In this document: positions 1 to 5,702 of the stretch, piece after piece
Position numbering within the stretch: the first letter of the stretch is position 1
Layout: each line of letters starts with the position of its first letter
Assembly (NCBI GenBank): GCA_937927975.1
Contig: CALEZT010000093.1
Span: 1-8,828 of the forward strand
Reading direction: 5' to 3'
Length of the DNA: 8,828 nucleotides
Origin: an uncultured Phycisphaerales bacterium
GTDB lineage: Bacteria; Planctomycetota; Phycisphaerae; Sedimentisphaerales; Anaerobacaceae
Position numbers and translations under genes: made by a program
Notes under the pieces: model-generated
Told to the model about the DNA's origin: nothing
Seen by the model: only the letters and a program-made list of their open reading frames with translations
Database searches by the model: none

Positions 1-45
1 CCACCGAGATCTACACTCTTTCCCTACACGACGCTCTTCCGATCT
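1..45. other. Illumina TruSeq universal (P5) adapter remnant, not genomic
   Basis: These 45 bases match, from memory of the published oligo, the last 45 of the 58 bases of the TruSeq universal adapter; they contain the well-known core ACACGACGCTCTTCCGATCT and end exactly there. Genomic sequence starts at base 46. Read on the minus strand the adapter creates a fake protein tail (IGRASCRERV), a known signature of adapter contamination. The contig edge is therefore artificial, and the gene reading into it from the right is truncated by the assembly rather than by biology. Confidence 0.97.
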
Positions 46-159
46 GCCGCCCATACCCCTCTGGGATTGATTCGGCTGCTGTTGCGGCTGCGCGCAGATG
101 GCATACGACCCGAGTCCGACGACCAGAACTAAAGCTACCGGAACCATCAACCGTTTCAT
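46..159 (-). CDS. Partial exported small protein (N-terminus only), unknown function
   Basis: An ATG at 159-157 opens a frame of 38 codons that runs into the adapter at base 45, so the rest of the gene is missing. It is preceded by a good purine-rich ribosome binding site (AAGGAAGGTG, about 6 bases upstream). The peptide starts MKRLMVPVALVLVVGLGSYA, a typical Sec signal peptide: short basic start, hydrophobic core to about residue 22, likely cleavage near A23. The mature part that remains is Gln/Asn/Pro-rich. A function cannot be assigned. It lies 165 bases downstream of the CuA cupredoxin gene on the same strand, so it may belong to the same periplasmic gene set. The correct frame was chosen because of the ribosome binding site and signal peptide; another open frame over this stretch has neither and ends in adapter-derived residues. 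Confidence 0.72.
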
Positions 160-324
160 CGTGACACCTTCCTTTCTTCCATTGCTGAGAGTCCGTTCCT
201 ATTGCCCGGCCGGACTGTTCAAGAGAGATGCATCCCCCATGACTGTCCACCAACGTCGCGCTCCAATCGTATGGCATATTCCTTCACTCTTGAAAGCGAG
301 TTCTCCTCAAATGACTGGTGAAAA
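160..324. other. 165-base gap between CuA gene and truncated exported-protein gene
   Basis: Nothing coding is supported here. There is a loose inverted repeat (AGTCCG 190-195 / CGGACT 211-216, 15-base loop) without a T-run. A promoter for the truncated gene may be present, but no convincing -35/-10 pair was seen. The ribosome binding site of that gene lies at the left end. Confidence 0.4.
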
Positions 325-789
325 TCACTCATCTCCCGCACGTTTGGGGAGAACCACCAGTTCTCCGTGCATCCGATCATGCCCTTCCCCGCACCAGACA
401 GAACAATGGAAATGGAACGTTCCTGCCTTGTCGGCAGTGAGATCAATGGCCTCGGTCTTATTGGGTTCGAGCCTTCGGTCGATGTTCATGTCAGGGATCG
501 TAATCCCGTGAGGCACGTCCGTGCTCGCAACCTCGAGGCGGATCTTCTCTCCCTGGGCAACCACGACTGTGCTCGGCTCGAACTTGAACCGGCTGGCCAT
601 GATCTGTACTACCCGCACGCCATCCTGCACGCTTCCCGAAAGGCTCTCGGACGTAGCCGGCTGGTTGTGGTCGGCATGATTCCCCTCGTGACTGTCGGGA
701 CCCCGTTTGCAGGAGATCTCCGCCGACACTGTCCAAACGATTAGGATCGCAATTGCCAGCGATACGAATCGACGCTTTGTGGGTCGCAT
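325..789 (-). CDS. Stand-alone CuA-type cupredoxin (COX2/NosZ-like copper domain), exported
   Basis: This 154-residue protein has a basic start and one hydrophobic segment (about 8-23), so it is exported or membrane-anchored; C27 lies just after it, but the surrounding lipobox is poor. A short His-rich stretch (34-41, SHEGNHADH) precedes a cupredoxin domain (about 58-148). The C-terminal motif CSVWCGEGHDRM (129-140) together with H94 (VPHGITIP) supplies every side-chain ligand of a binuclear CuA site: two Cys (129, 133), two His (94, 137) and Met140. That separates it from type-1 copper proteins, which have one Cys. The usual Glu inside the loop of oxidase subunit II is replaced (V131/W132). 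It lacks the two N-terminal helices of subunit II, so it is not an oxidase subunit in the ordinary sense. Probable role: electron carrier or copper carrier in the periplasm. Ribosome binding site GGGGGTGA lies just upstream; the gene follows the thioredoxin-fold lipoprotein by 22 bases. Confidence 0.88.
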   Translation of the reverse strand: MRPTKRRFVSLAIAILIVWTVSAEISCKRGPDSHEGNHADHNQPATSESLSGSVQDGVRVVQIMASRFKFEPSTVVVAQGEKIRLEVASTDVPHGITIPDMNIDRRLEPNKTEAIDLTADKAGTFHFHCSVWCGEGHDRMHGELVVLPKRAGDE

Positions 790-811
790 GATTCACCCCC
801 TTATCTGGTTC

Positions 812-1390
812 TCAGTAAATGCCCCGACGCTCGCCTCCCAGACCCGGACGGTCCTTCTCGATCTGGCCGAGCCGTTTGGCCTCGTCCACGACCGCCTGCG
901 GATCACTCAGTGATCCCTTCGTCATGAACTTATTGTCCGGACCAATCAAGAGCAGTGTGCCGGGAGCGGGCTGGCCGTAGGCACGCCAGGCGAGTTTCTG
1001 CGCGTCACACAGCGACATCAAGCGGCCCTGGCGCAGGTTGCAGACCTCTGCGCAGCCCGCTCCATGGGAGCACTTGCTCGTGGGCAGCGAGAATTGCGCC
1101 ACGGTCACCGGCAAGTCCCAGAGTTGATCCGCGAGGTTGACCAGTTCGGGTTCCACCCAGCAGCATTGATCACCTTCCGGCGCGACAAAAGCGACGATGG
1201 CGACTGGTTGGCGGACCTTGTTGAAACTCGCCTGTTTGCCTTCGAGAGATTTGTATTCCACATCCGGTGCAATCGTCCCAGCATACCAGGCAGGCGTAGA
1301 CGTCCCGGTGACGACACCTTCGCGGGGAGTCGATGCACAGCCGGCAGAACCAATCAGGACAACCAATAGTGTCAGAATTCGTCCAGTCAT
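812..1390 (-). CDS. Cys-rich thioredoxin-fold (redoxin-like) lipoprotein
   Basis: A 192-residue protein with a lipoprotein signal peptide: hydrophobic core 5-14 and lipobox GSAGC ending at C18. After a linker, the segment 62-172 looks like a thioredoxin/peroxiredoxin fold: a beta strand AIVAFVAPEG (64-73) leading to a vicinal Cys pair (C76-C77, QCCWVEP), a helix, a second strand (VTVAQFS) and a late PGTLLLIGPDNK strand-turn (143-154) resembling the cis-Pro strand of this fold. Four more Cys (107, 113, 117, 128) sit in a central insertion. The standard CXXC of thioredoxin or CXXXC of SCO is absent, so its chemistry is uncertain: disulfide handling, metal binding or copper delivery (SCO-like) are all possible. 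A strong site AGGAGA precedes the ATG, located inside the end of the YHS gene, whose stop codon is one base away. The CuA gene follows by 22 bases, so a role in maturing that CuA site is a reasonable guess. Confidence 0.72.
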   Translation of the reverse strand: MTGRILTLLVVLIGSAGCASTPREGVVTGTSTPAWYAGTIAPDVEYKSLEGKQASFNKVRQPVAIVAFVAPEGDQCCWVEPELVNLADQLWDLPVTVAQFSLPTSKCSHGAGCAEVCNLRQGRLMSLCDAQKLAWRAYGQPAPGTLLLIGPDNKFMTKGSLSDPQAVVDEAKRLGQIEKDRPGLGGERRGIY

Positions 1391-1391
1391 G

Positions 1392-1604
1392 TCAGTCTCT
1401 CCTATTATGGGTAGTCTTTTCAGGCAACTTACGGCGGCGACTCAGGTATTTTTCAGGATTTACCTCGAACGCGTCGCGACAGACCGCGGCGCAGAAGTAA
1501 TAGGTCTTGCCCGCGTGCTGCAATTCGAACGCCGCCGTGCGCTGACTCAGCCGCATCCCGCAAACAGGGTCTTTCCGTGTTGGAACAGGCGTGTCTTTCT
1601 TCAT
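1392..1604 (-). CDS. Small YHS-domain protein (putative metal-binding)
   Basis: A 70-residue cytoplasmic-looking protein that is almost entirely one YHS domain (about 11-54). It shows the family signature DPVCGM (12-17), followed by a strand pair and YYFCAAVCRDAF (35-46), giving three Cys (15, 38, 42). YHS domains occur alone or at the N-terminus of copper and other heavy-metal P-type ATPases and are thought to bind metal; the exact function is not settled. The C-terminal tail (55-70) is strongly basic. The domain resembles the one fused to the glucan phosphorylase 1.4 kb upstream (same KDPVCGM start, FC..C..AF core). It has a ribosome binding site (GAGGGAG) and ends one base before the start of the thioredoxin-fold lipoprotein, implying cotranscription and translational coupling. 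No signal peptide is visible. Confidence 0.85.
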   Translation of the reverse strand: MKKDTPVPTRKDPVCGMRLSQRTAAFELQHAGKTYYFCAAVCRDAFEVNPEKYLSRRRKLPEKTTHNRRD

Positions 1605-1644
1605 ATTCCCAACTCCCTCTTCAACGATCCGAACAGGTTATGCA

Positions 1645-1662
1645 CGCCGCTTTCAAACGGCG
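1645..1662. repeat. Inverted repeat, 5-bp GC stem
   Basis: CGCCG (1645-1649) and CGGCG (1658-1662) are perfect reverse complements around an 8-base loop. A shifted pairing GCCGC/GCGGC (1646-1650/1660-1664) is also possible. No T-run follows on either strand. It may be a structured leader, an operator half, or chance in a GC-rich gap. Confidence 0.4.
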
Positions 1663-1668
1663 GCGGGC

Positions 1669-1687
1669 GGGTGTGTGCGGCACACCC
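1669..1687. repeat. Inverted repeat, 7-bp perfect stem, REP-like
   Basis: GGGTGTG (1669-1675) and CACACCC (1681-1687) pair perfectly around the loop TGCGG. It is the best hairpin in the window. Without a T-run it is not a typical terminator. Its form, a short palindrome of GGGTGTG type in an intergenic gap, resembles dispersed REP-like elements seen in environmental genomes, but repetition cannot be shown from one copy. Confidence 0.5.
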
Positions 1688-1711
1688 TACGAGGCTCCGT
1701 TCTCTAATGAT

Positions 1712-2974
1712 CTAAACGGACCTGTCTTGCCTTTTGTTCCCTGATTCTCGCAGGCCGGAGTCGCTGAACCTCCCCTCAATGGTACGGTCTTGGCGACCAG
1801 GACCCCGCTGGTGCCGCCAGAATGCCCGCAAGCACAAGGGCCCGATTACTGTGGTTGCTACAAGTGCGATTATGATGACAGCAAAGAGTTCCGGCGACAA
1901 TGCGCCTGCGGCGCTTCCCGCGTAAGCGAAGACGAGGCCGATTTCGCCGCGGGGCACCATGCCGCATCCTATGGCCAGGCGGTTGAACTTGCCTGCCTTC
2001 AGCGGCAGCGGTGAGACGAGCTTTCCAGCTACCGCGACCGTCAGGAGCAGCAAGGTGAAAGCCACGAGGCGCCCCGCACTGACGCCGAAATGGCTGAAAA
2101 CGGCCAAGTCGACCGACGCGCCGATGAGAACGAAGAACAGTGGTGTCAGCAGCCCGATCAAGGGTTCCAACTCCGCCGCGAGTTCGTCGCCATCCGGGTG
2201 GCGGGCGAAGGCCAGCCCCGCCGCGTAGGCGCCGATGATCGTGGCCAGGCCGGCGATCTCCGCCAGATAGGCGATCAAAAGAAAATAGCTGACGGAGAGC
2301 ACCACCAAAGTCGACTTGCTCTGGCTCCACCGCGACAACCACACAGTCAGTCGCACGATGAAAAGCCCCACGAAGAAGCCCAGAGCCAGCACACTCACCC
2401 CTTGCGCCAGCTCGATGGCAACCTTGCGGACAACGGACGCGCCGGGCTGGGCAAGTGAGACCACGACAGCCAGCAGGAGAAGTCCCAGCAAGTCATCCAG
2501 GACCGCTGCTCCGAGGAGCACGTGTCCTTCCGGCGATGACTCGGCCTTCAATTCGCTCAGCACGGACACGGTCACGCCGACGCTCGTGGCCGTGAGCGCC
2601 GCGCCCACAAACACCGCGGCCATGACGGCAAACCCGAACATCAGTGTAAGCCCCATCCCCAGGGCAAAGGGAGCGATCATTCCGATGACAGCCACCAGCA
2701 ATGCCTGACGCCAGATACGAACGAAGTCCGCAACCCGAGTCTCCAACCCGATGCGAAAGAGCAGCACGCACAGTCCGATTTCAGCCAGTTCTCGAAACTG
2801 ACTGTAACCCGCCGGGTCTCGGCTCGCCTCGGGCAGGATATCGAGAACGGACGCGCCAAGCAGAAAACCCACGAGGATCTCGCCCACAACCGCAGGCACA
2901 CGAATGCGTCTGGCGGCTTCACCCGCTAACTTGGCCGGCACAAGCACTATCGGCAACAGCACGTGCAGTTGCAT
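1712..2974 (-). CDS. CPA2-family cation/proton antiporter (NapA/KefB-like)
   Basis: A 420-residue inner-membrane protein with about 12 hydrophobic segments up to residue 386, then a charged cytoplasmic tail (387-420) with no RCK/TrkA nucleotide-binding domain. Family marks: PAVVGEILVGFLLG (27-40) near the start; TATSVGVTVSVL (128-139), the unwound crossing segment; LGAAVLDDLLGL (154-165) with paired Asp160-Asp161, the proton/cation site; and Lys318 in AGKLV, matching the lysine that pairs with the Asp in NapA. The two-carboxylate motif is the kind found in electrogenic exchangers. It would exchange Na+ (or K+) for H+ and help set internal pH or sodium. It begins close to the first helix, somewhat shorter at the N-terminus than many relatives. 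The site AAGGTGA precedes the ATG, and the phosphorylase gene ends 23 bases upstream, so the two are probably cotranscribed. Confidence 0.92.
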   Translation of the reverse strand: MQLHVLLPIVLVPAKLAGEAARRIRVPAVVGEILVGFLLGASVLDILPEASRDPAGYSQFRELAEIGLCVLLFRIGLETRVADFVRIWRQALLVAVIGMIAPFALGMGLTLMFGFAVMAAVFVGAALTATSVGVTVSVLSELKAESSPEGHVLLGAAVLDDLLGLLLLAVVVSLAQPGASVVRKVAIELAQGVSVLALGFFVGLFIVRLTVWLSRWSQSKSTLVVLSVSYFLLIAYLAEIAGLATIIGAYAAGLAFARHPDGDELAAELEPLIGLLTPLFFVLIGASVDLAVFSHFGVSAGRLVAFTLLLLTVAVAGKLVSPLPLKAGKFNRLAIGCGMVPRGEIGLVFAYAGSAAGALSPELFAVIIIALVATTVIGPLCLRAFWRHQRGPGRQDRTIEGRFSDSGLRESGNKRQDRSV

Positions 2975-2997
2975 GGAGAATCACCTTTCCGACGCGT

Positions 2998-4851
2998 CTA
3001 CAAATAGGCATTGGTAGCGTATTGCTGGACCATGCGATGCGTGTTGAAGAACGAGGCGTTGAAGGCGATTGTCTGACGCATGATTTCCATCCATCGCGCG
3101 AACTGGGCGTAGAACGCAGGTACGATCTCCGTACGCAGTTTGTGGTAGAGGTCTTCCGCATCGCGCCGGTCAGCCTCATCGGGCGGTTGCGTGGGCGCCT
3201 GTCTGGGACCGATGGACCAGCCGGTGACGCCTTCAATGTGCCCCTCCAGCCACCAGCCGTCGAGGACACTCAGGCTGGGCACGCCGTTGTGGGCCGCCTT
3301 CATGCCAGACGTGCCGGAAGCCTCCAATGGTCGTAGCGGCGTGTTCAGCCACAGGTCTACGCCGGAGGTCAGCAGTAGCGCCAGGTCCATGTCGTAATTT
3401 TCCAGGTAGGCAACAGCAACTCGATCCTTCAGATCTTTGGCGGCGGCCACGACCCGGCGGATCAAATCCTTGCCGCCGGAGTCCTTCGGATGCGCCTTGC
3501 CGGCAAAGAGAACCTGGATCGGACCGAGTGTCTCGGCGATATCGGCCAGTTGGCCGGAGTCGTGGAAGAGAAGGCCCGCTCGTTTATAAGCTGTCGCACG
3601 GCGTGCAAGACCAATGGTGAGCACGTCGCTTCGCAGTGACAGACCGGTCCTGTTCGCGACTTCCTCTATCAGCCCTGTCTTGGCCTGTGCGTGGGCGTCC
3701 CGGATCTCCTCCGTGGGAATCCCGATGGCGTAACGCAAGGAGAAGGGATCGTTGACCCACCCCGGGATATGCCGGTCGTATAGTCTGGCGAAGCTCTCGC
3801 AAGTCCAGGTGCGGGAATGGACGCCATTGGTGATCGAATCGATGGGGTATTGGGTAAACATCTCGCGTGAGACCTCGCCGTGCTTTTTGGCCACGCCGTT
3901 GACATAGTGGCTCATATTCAAGGCCAGCAAGGTCATGTTCAGCCGGTCACGCCCGCCCAGCATGTGTGTCACTTCGGTCCCCAGAGGCTCTCCCGCCACG
4001 CGGGCGAACAGCTCGTACGAGAACTGATCGTGGCCTGCGGGAACGGGGGTGTGGGTCGTGAAGACGCACCGTTTGCGCACGTCATCAAAACCCAGCACGG
4101 CGCTCGTCCCCTTGCGATTCTGGCGGAGAAGTTCCAGCACCAGGAGAGCGGCGTGCCCCTCGTTCATGTGCAGCCGCTCCAACGCACTGTAGCCCAGGGC
4201 CTGCAACATCCGAAGTCCCCCGATGCCCAGGATGATCTCCTGAGCCAGGCGATATCGCTCATCCCCGCCGTAGAGCCAACCGGTCCATTCGCGGTCATCG
4301 GGGACGTTCTCTTCGAGGCTCGTGTCGAGCAATACCAGCGGCACGCGGTACCCGGTCACGCCAACGATGTCGTAACGCCACGCGCCGACGACGACCGACC
4401 GGCCCTCGATGGTCACGGTCACCCGTGTGGGCAACGGGCAGGCAACCTGTGCAGAATCCCAAACCGCCGGCGCTTCCTGCTGATTCCCCCATTCATCCAA
4501 GTGCTGCTCGAAGTAGCCGTTCCGGTAGAGCAGGCTGACCGCGACCACAGGGATTTTCAAGTCTGCACATGACTTCAACGTGTCCCCCGCCAGGACATCG
4601 AGACCGCCGCTATAGGTCGGCATCCTGGAATCGACCGCCACCTCCATCGAAAAATAGGCGATCCGCCGCGTGAGATCGGCGCCGGCACGGGTCTCGGCTA
4701 TCAACCGCACGACATAGCGAGCCGGCTCCGCCTTGAATGCCGTTTGGCAAAGCTCGGAACAAAAATGGTACCCATGACCCTCGTGCACCACTGCGAACCC
4801 TTCTCCCTGGCGCACCATCATCCCGCAAACCGGGTCTTTGAACGTCTCCAT
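2998..4851 (-). CDS. glgP: YHS domain fused to alpha-glucan (glycogen/maltodextrin) phosphorylase, GT35
   Basis: A 617-residue cytoplasmic enzyme predicted to release glucose-1-phosphate from alpha-1,4-glucans with phosphate and pyridoxal phosphate. Residues 1-48 form a YHS domain (KDPVCGM at 5-11, FCSELC at 30-35; Cys 9, 31, 35). From about 62 the short-type phosphorylase begins: IAYFSMEVAVDSRMPTYSGG (64-83), HMNEGHAA (228-235), TTHTPVPAGHDQF (265-277), SITNGVHSRTW (339-349), ARRATAYKRAGL (416-427), FAGKAHPKD (449-457) and LEASGTSGMKAA (509-520), where Lys518 is the expected PLP lysine. It is complete through the C-terminal NTHRMVQQY segment and lacks the regulatory extension of animal/E. 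coli enzymes. Start at 4851 is supported by AAAGGA seven bases upstream and by the intact YHS domain. Reading frame is continuous, so the fusion is encoded, at least in this assembly. It follows the cytochrome gene by 50 bases. Confidence 0.93.
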   Translation of the reverse strand: METFKDPVCGMMVRQGEGFAVVHEGHGYHFCSELCQTAFKAEPARYVVRLIAETRAGADLTRRIAYFSMEVAVDSRMPTYSGGLDVLAGDTLKSCADLKIPVVAVSLLYRNGYFEQHLDEWGNQQEAPAVWDSAQVACPLPTRVTVTIEGRSVVVGAWRYDIVGVTGYRVPLVLLDTSLEENVPDDREWTGWLYGGDERYRLAQEIILGIGGLRMLQALGYSALERLHMNEGHAALLVLELLRQNRKGTSAVLGFDDVRKRCVFTTHTPVPAGHDQFSYELFARVAGEPLGTEVTHMLGGRDRLNMTLLALNMSHYVNGVAKKHGEVSREMFTQYPIDSITNGVHSRTWTCESFARLYDRHIPGWVNDPFSLRYAIGIPTEEIRDAHAQAKTGLIEEVANRTGLSLRSDVLTIGLARRATAYKRAGLLFHDSGQLADIAETLGPIQVLFAGKAHPKDSGGKDLIRRVVAAAKDLKDRVAVAYLENYDMDLALLLTSGVDLWLNTPLRPLEASGTSGMKAAHNGVPSLSVLDGWWLEGHIEGVTGWSIGPRQAPTQPPDEADRRDAEDLYHKLRTEIVPAFYAQFARWMEIMRQTIAFNASFFNTHRMVQQYATNAYL

Positions 4852-4867
4852 CGAACAGTCCTTTCAA

Positions 4868-4879
4868 GCCCTTTCGGGC
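4868..4879 (-). promoter_or_regulatory. Small GAAA-loop hairpin just before the phosphorylase ribosome binding site
   Basis: In the 50-base gap between the cytochrome and phosphorylase genes, the minus strand reads GCCC-GAAA-GGGC, a 4-bp GC stem with a GNRA tetraloop, followed within a few bases by AAAGGA. There is no T-run, so it is not a terminator. Such a short hairpin could modulate translation or mRNA stability; it may also be incidental. Confidence 0.35.
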
Positions 4880-4901
4880 AATTCACAGTGCCGGTTCCTC
4901 C

Positions 4902-5702
4902 TCAGTGATGCTTGTACCAGCCAACACGTTTGATGTCGTTCCACGACGTGGTCTGATGACAAAGGAAACACTGGTCCACGCGTGCACGCGGCTGGCGGGC
5001 GACCGTCATCGAAATCATGCGAAAGTGCTCCATATAATGGCTCGGCGGCGCTTGGTGACACTGGGCACAATCTGTCGAGCGAGGGGAAGGGTGCCGGAAT
5101 TGGGGAATCGTCCACTTCGTCGTGTTGTGGCACTGGATGCAATCTGGGCCAAACAGCCCGACGTGGCGGTCCTGGTTGGCGTGGCAAGTTGTGCAGTTCA
5201 GGACCTCTTCATAGGCGGCGACCTGAGCGTCTCTCGGCGGCAGGCCATCGACCGAGCGGTTCCGGTCGATTCGTGTGATCAATCGCGACCGGAGCAACTT
5301 GCCGTCTGGCGAGGAAGGATCGAGTTGACGCAAGCCGATTCGCGTCAGCGCTGCGTGATCCATATCGGTAGGACGCCGCTCAATCCCCCGATGCTCCCAG
5401 TGACACTCTCGACAACTGCTGATCTGGGCATGGAACGCGGTTGGCTGCCGCTGTAACAGCGATTCGTTGTTGGCGTGACAGGCGATGCACTTGGCGGGCA
5501 CCGGACCTTCTACCGCCGTATGGCAGGCGGTGCAGTTATTTTCGAGAAAAGCGTGTCCTGCGAAAAGGCGGCCGGGGCTGGCCTGCCGCTGCCAAGTCAC
5601 GGCCTGAGCCAGACTGGATGCACGCGGCCGGATGAGAACCAAGGCGATGACTGCCAGGCCCCCAAGGACCGCCAACCGTTTGACCCAGAGTTTGTACCTC
5701 AT
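4902..5702 (-). CDS. Membrane-anchored heptahaem c-type cytochrome
   Basis: With the start at 5702 the protein has 266 residues: basic start, one hydrophobic anchor (about 8-24), then a periplasmic domain with seven CXXCH haem-attachment motifs at 57 (CTACH), 72 (CIACH), 97 (CRECH), 170 (CTTCH), 188 (CIQCH), 212 (CAQCH) and 245 (CFLCH). Additional His residues (for example H50, H91, H104, H116, H226) could be distal ligands. Spacing gives three haems, a 70-residue haem-free linker, then four haems, suggesting two modules like class III/c7-type cytochromes. It should carry electrons in the periplasm. The start was placed here, not at an in-frame codon at 5738, because GAGG lies 8 bases upstream and ATG overlaps the preceding gene's stop as TGATG. 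It therefore appears translationally coupled to the cytochrome b-like gene and is the likely electron acceptor from it. Confidence 0.93.
   Translation of the reverse strand: MRYKLWVKRLAVLGGLAVIALVLIRPRASSLAQAVTWQRQASPGRLFAGHAFLENNCTACHTAVEGPVPAKCIACHANNESLLQRQPTAFHAQISSCRECHWEHRGIERRPTDMDHAALTRIGLRQLDPSSPDGKLLRSRLITRIDRNRSVDGLPPRDAQVAAYEEVLNCTTCHANQDRHVGLFGPDCIQCHNTTKWTIPQFRHPSPRSTDCAQCHQAPPSHYMEHFRMISMTVARQPRARVDQCFLCHQTTSWNDIKRVGWYKHH

Larger units (their letters stand above)
1605..1711. other. 107-base intergenic gap with two hairpins
   Basis: This is the longest gap inside the gene run apart from the one near the left edge. It separates the antiporter stop from the YHS gene start, so a promoter for the three-gene YHS/redoxin/CuA cassette would be expected here. 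No convincing -35/-10 pair was seen. Two inverted repeats lie in it (listed separately), neither followed by a T-run on either strand, so they do not look like classical intrinsic terminators. Confidence 0.5.

Noticed and set aside
190..216. Possible terminator hairpin after the CuA gene
   Set aside because: Six-base stem with a 15-base loop and no T-run on either strand.
11..277. Open frame of 88 codons on the minus strand at the left edge
   Set aside because: Its end is translated adapter (IGRASCRERV), its start has no good ribosome binding site, and a different frame from 159 has both a strong site and a signal peptide.
219..446. Minus-strand open frame overlapping the end of the CuA gene
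   Set aside because: Overlaps the CuA motif coding region in another frame and runs into the gap without a ribosome binding site or recognisable content.
325..789. Type-1 blue copper protein (plastocyanin/azurin-like)
   Set aside because: The motif has two Cys in a CXXXC spacing plus His and Met, as in CuA; type-1 sites have a single Cys.
3880..4572. Plus-strand open frame (230 codons)
   Set aside because: Lies wholly opposite the conserved core of the phosphorylase and shows no domain or signal of its own.
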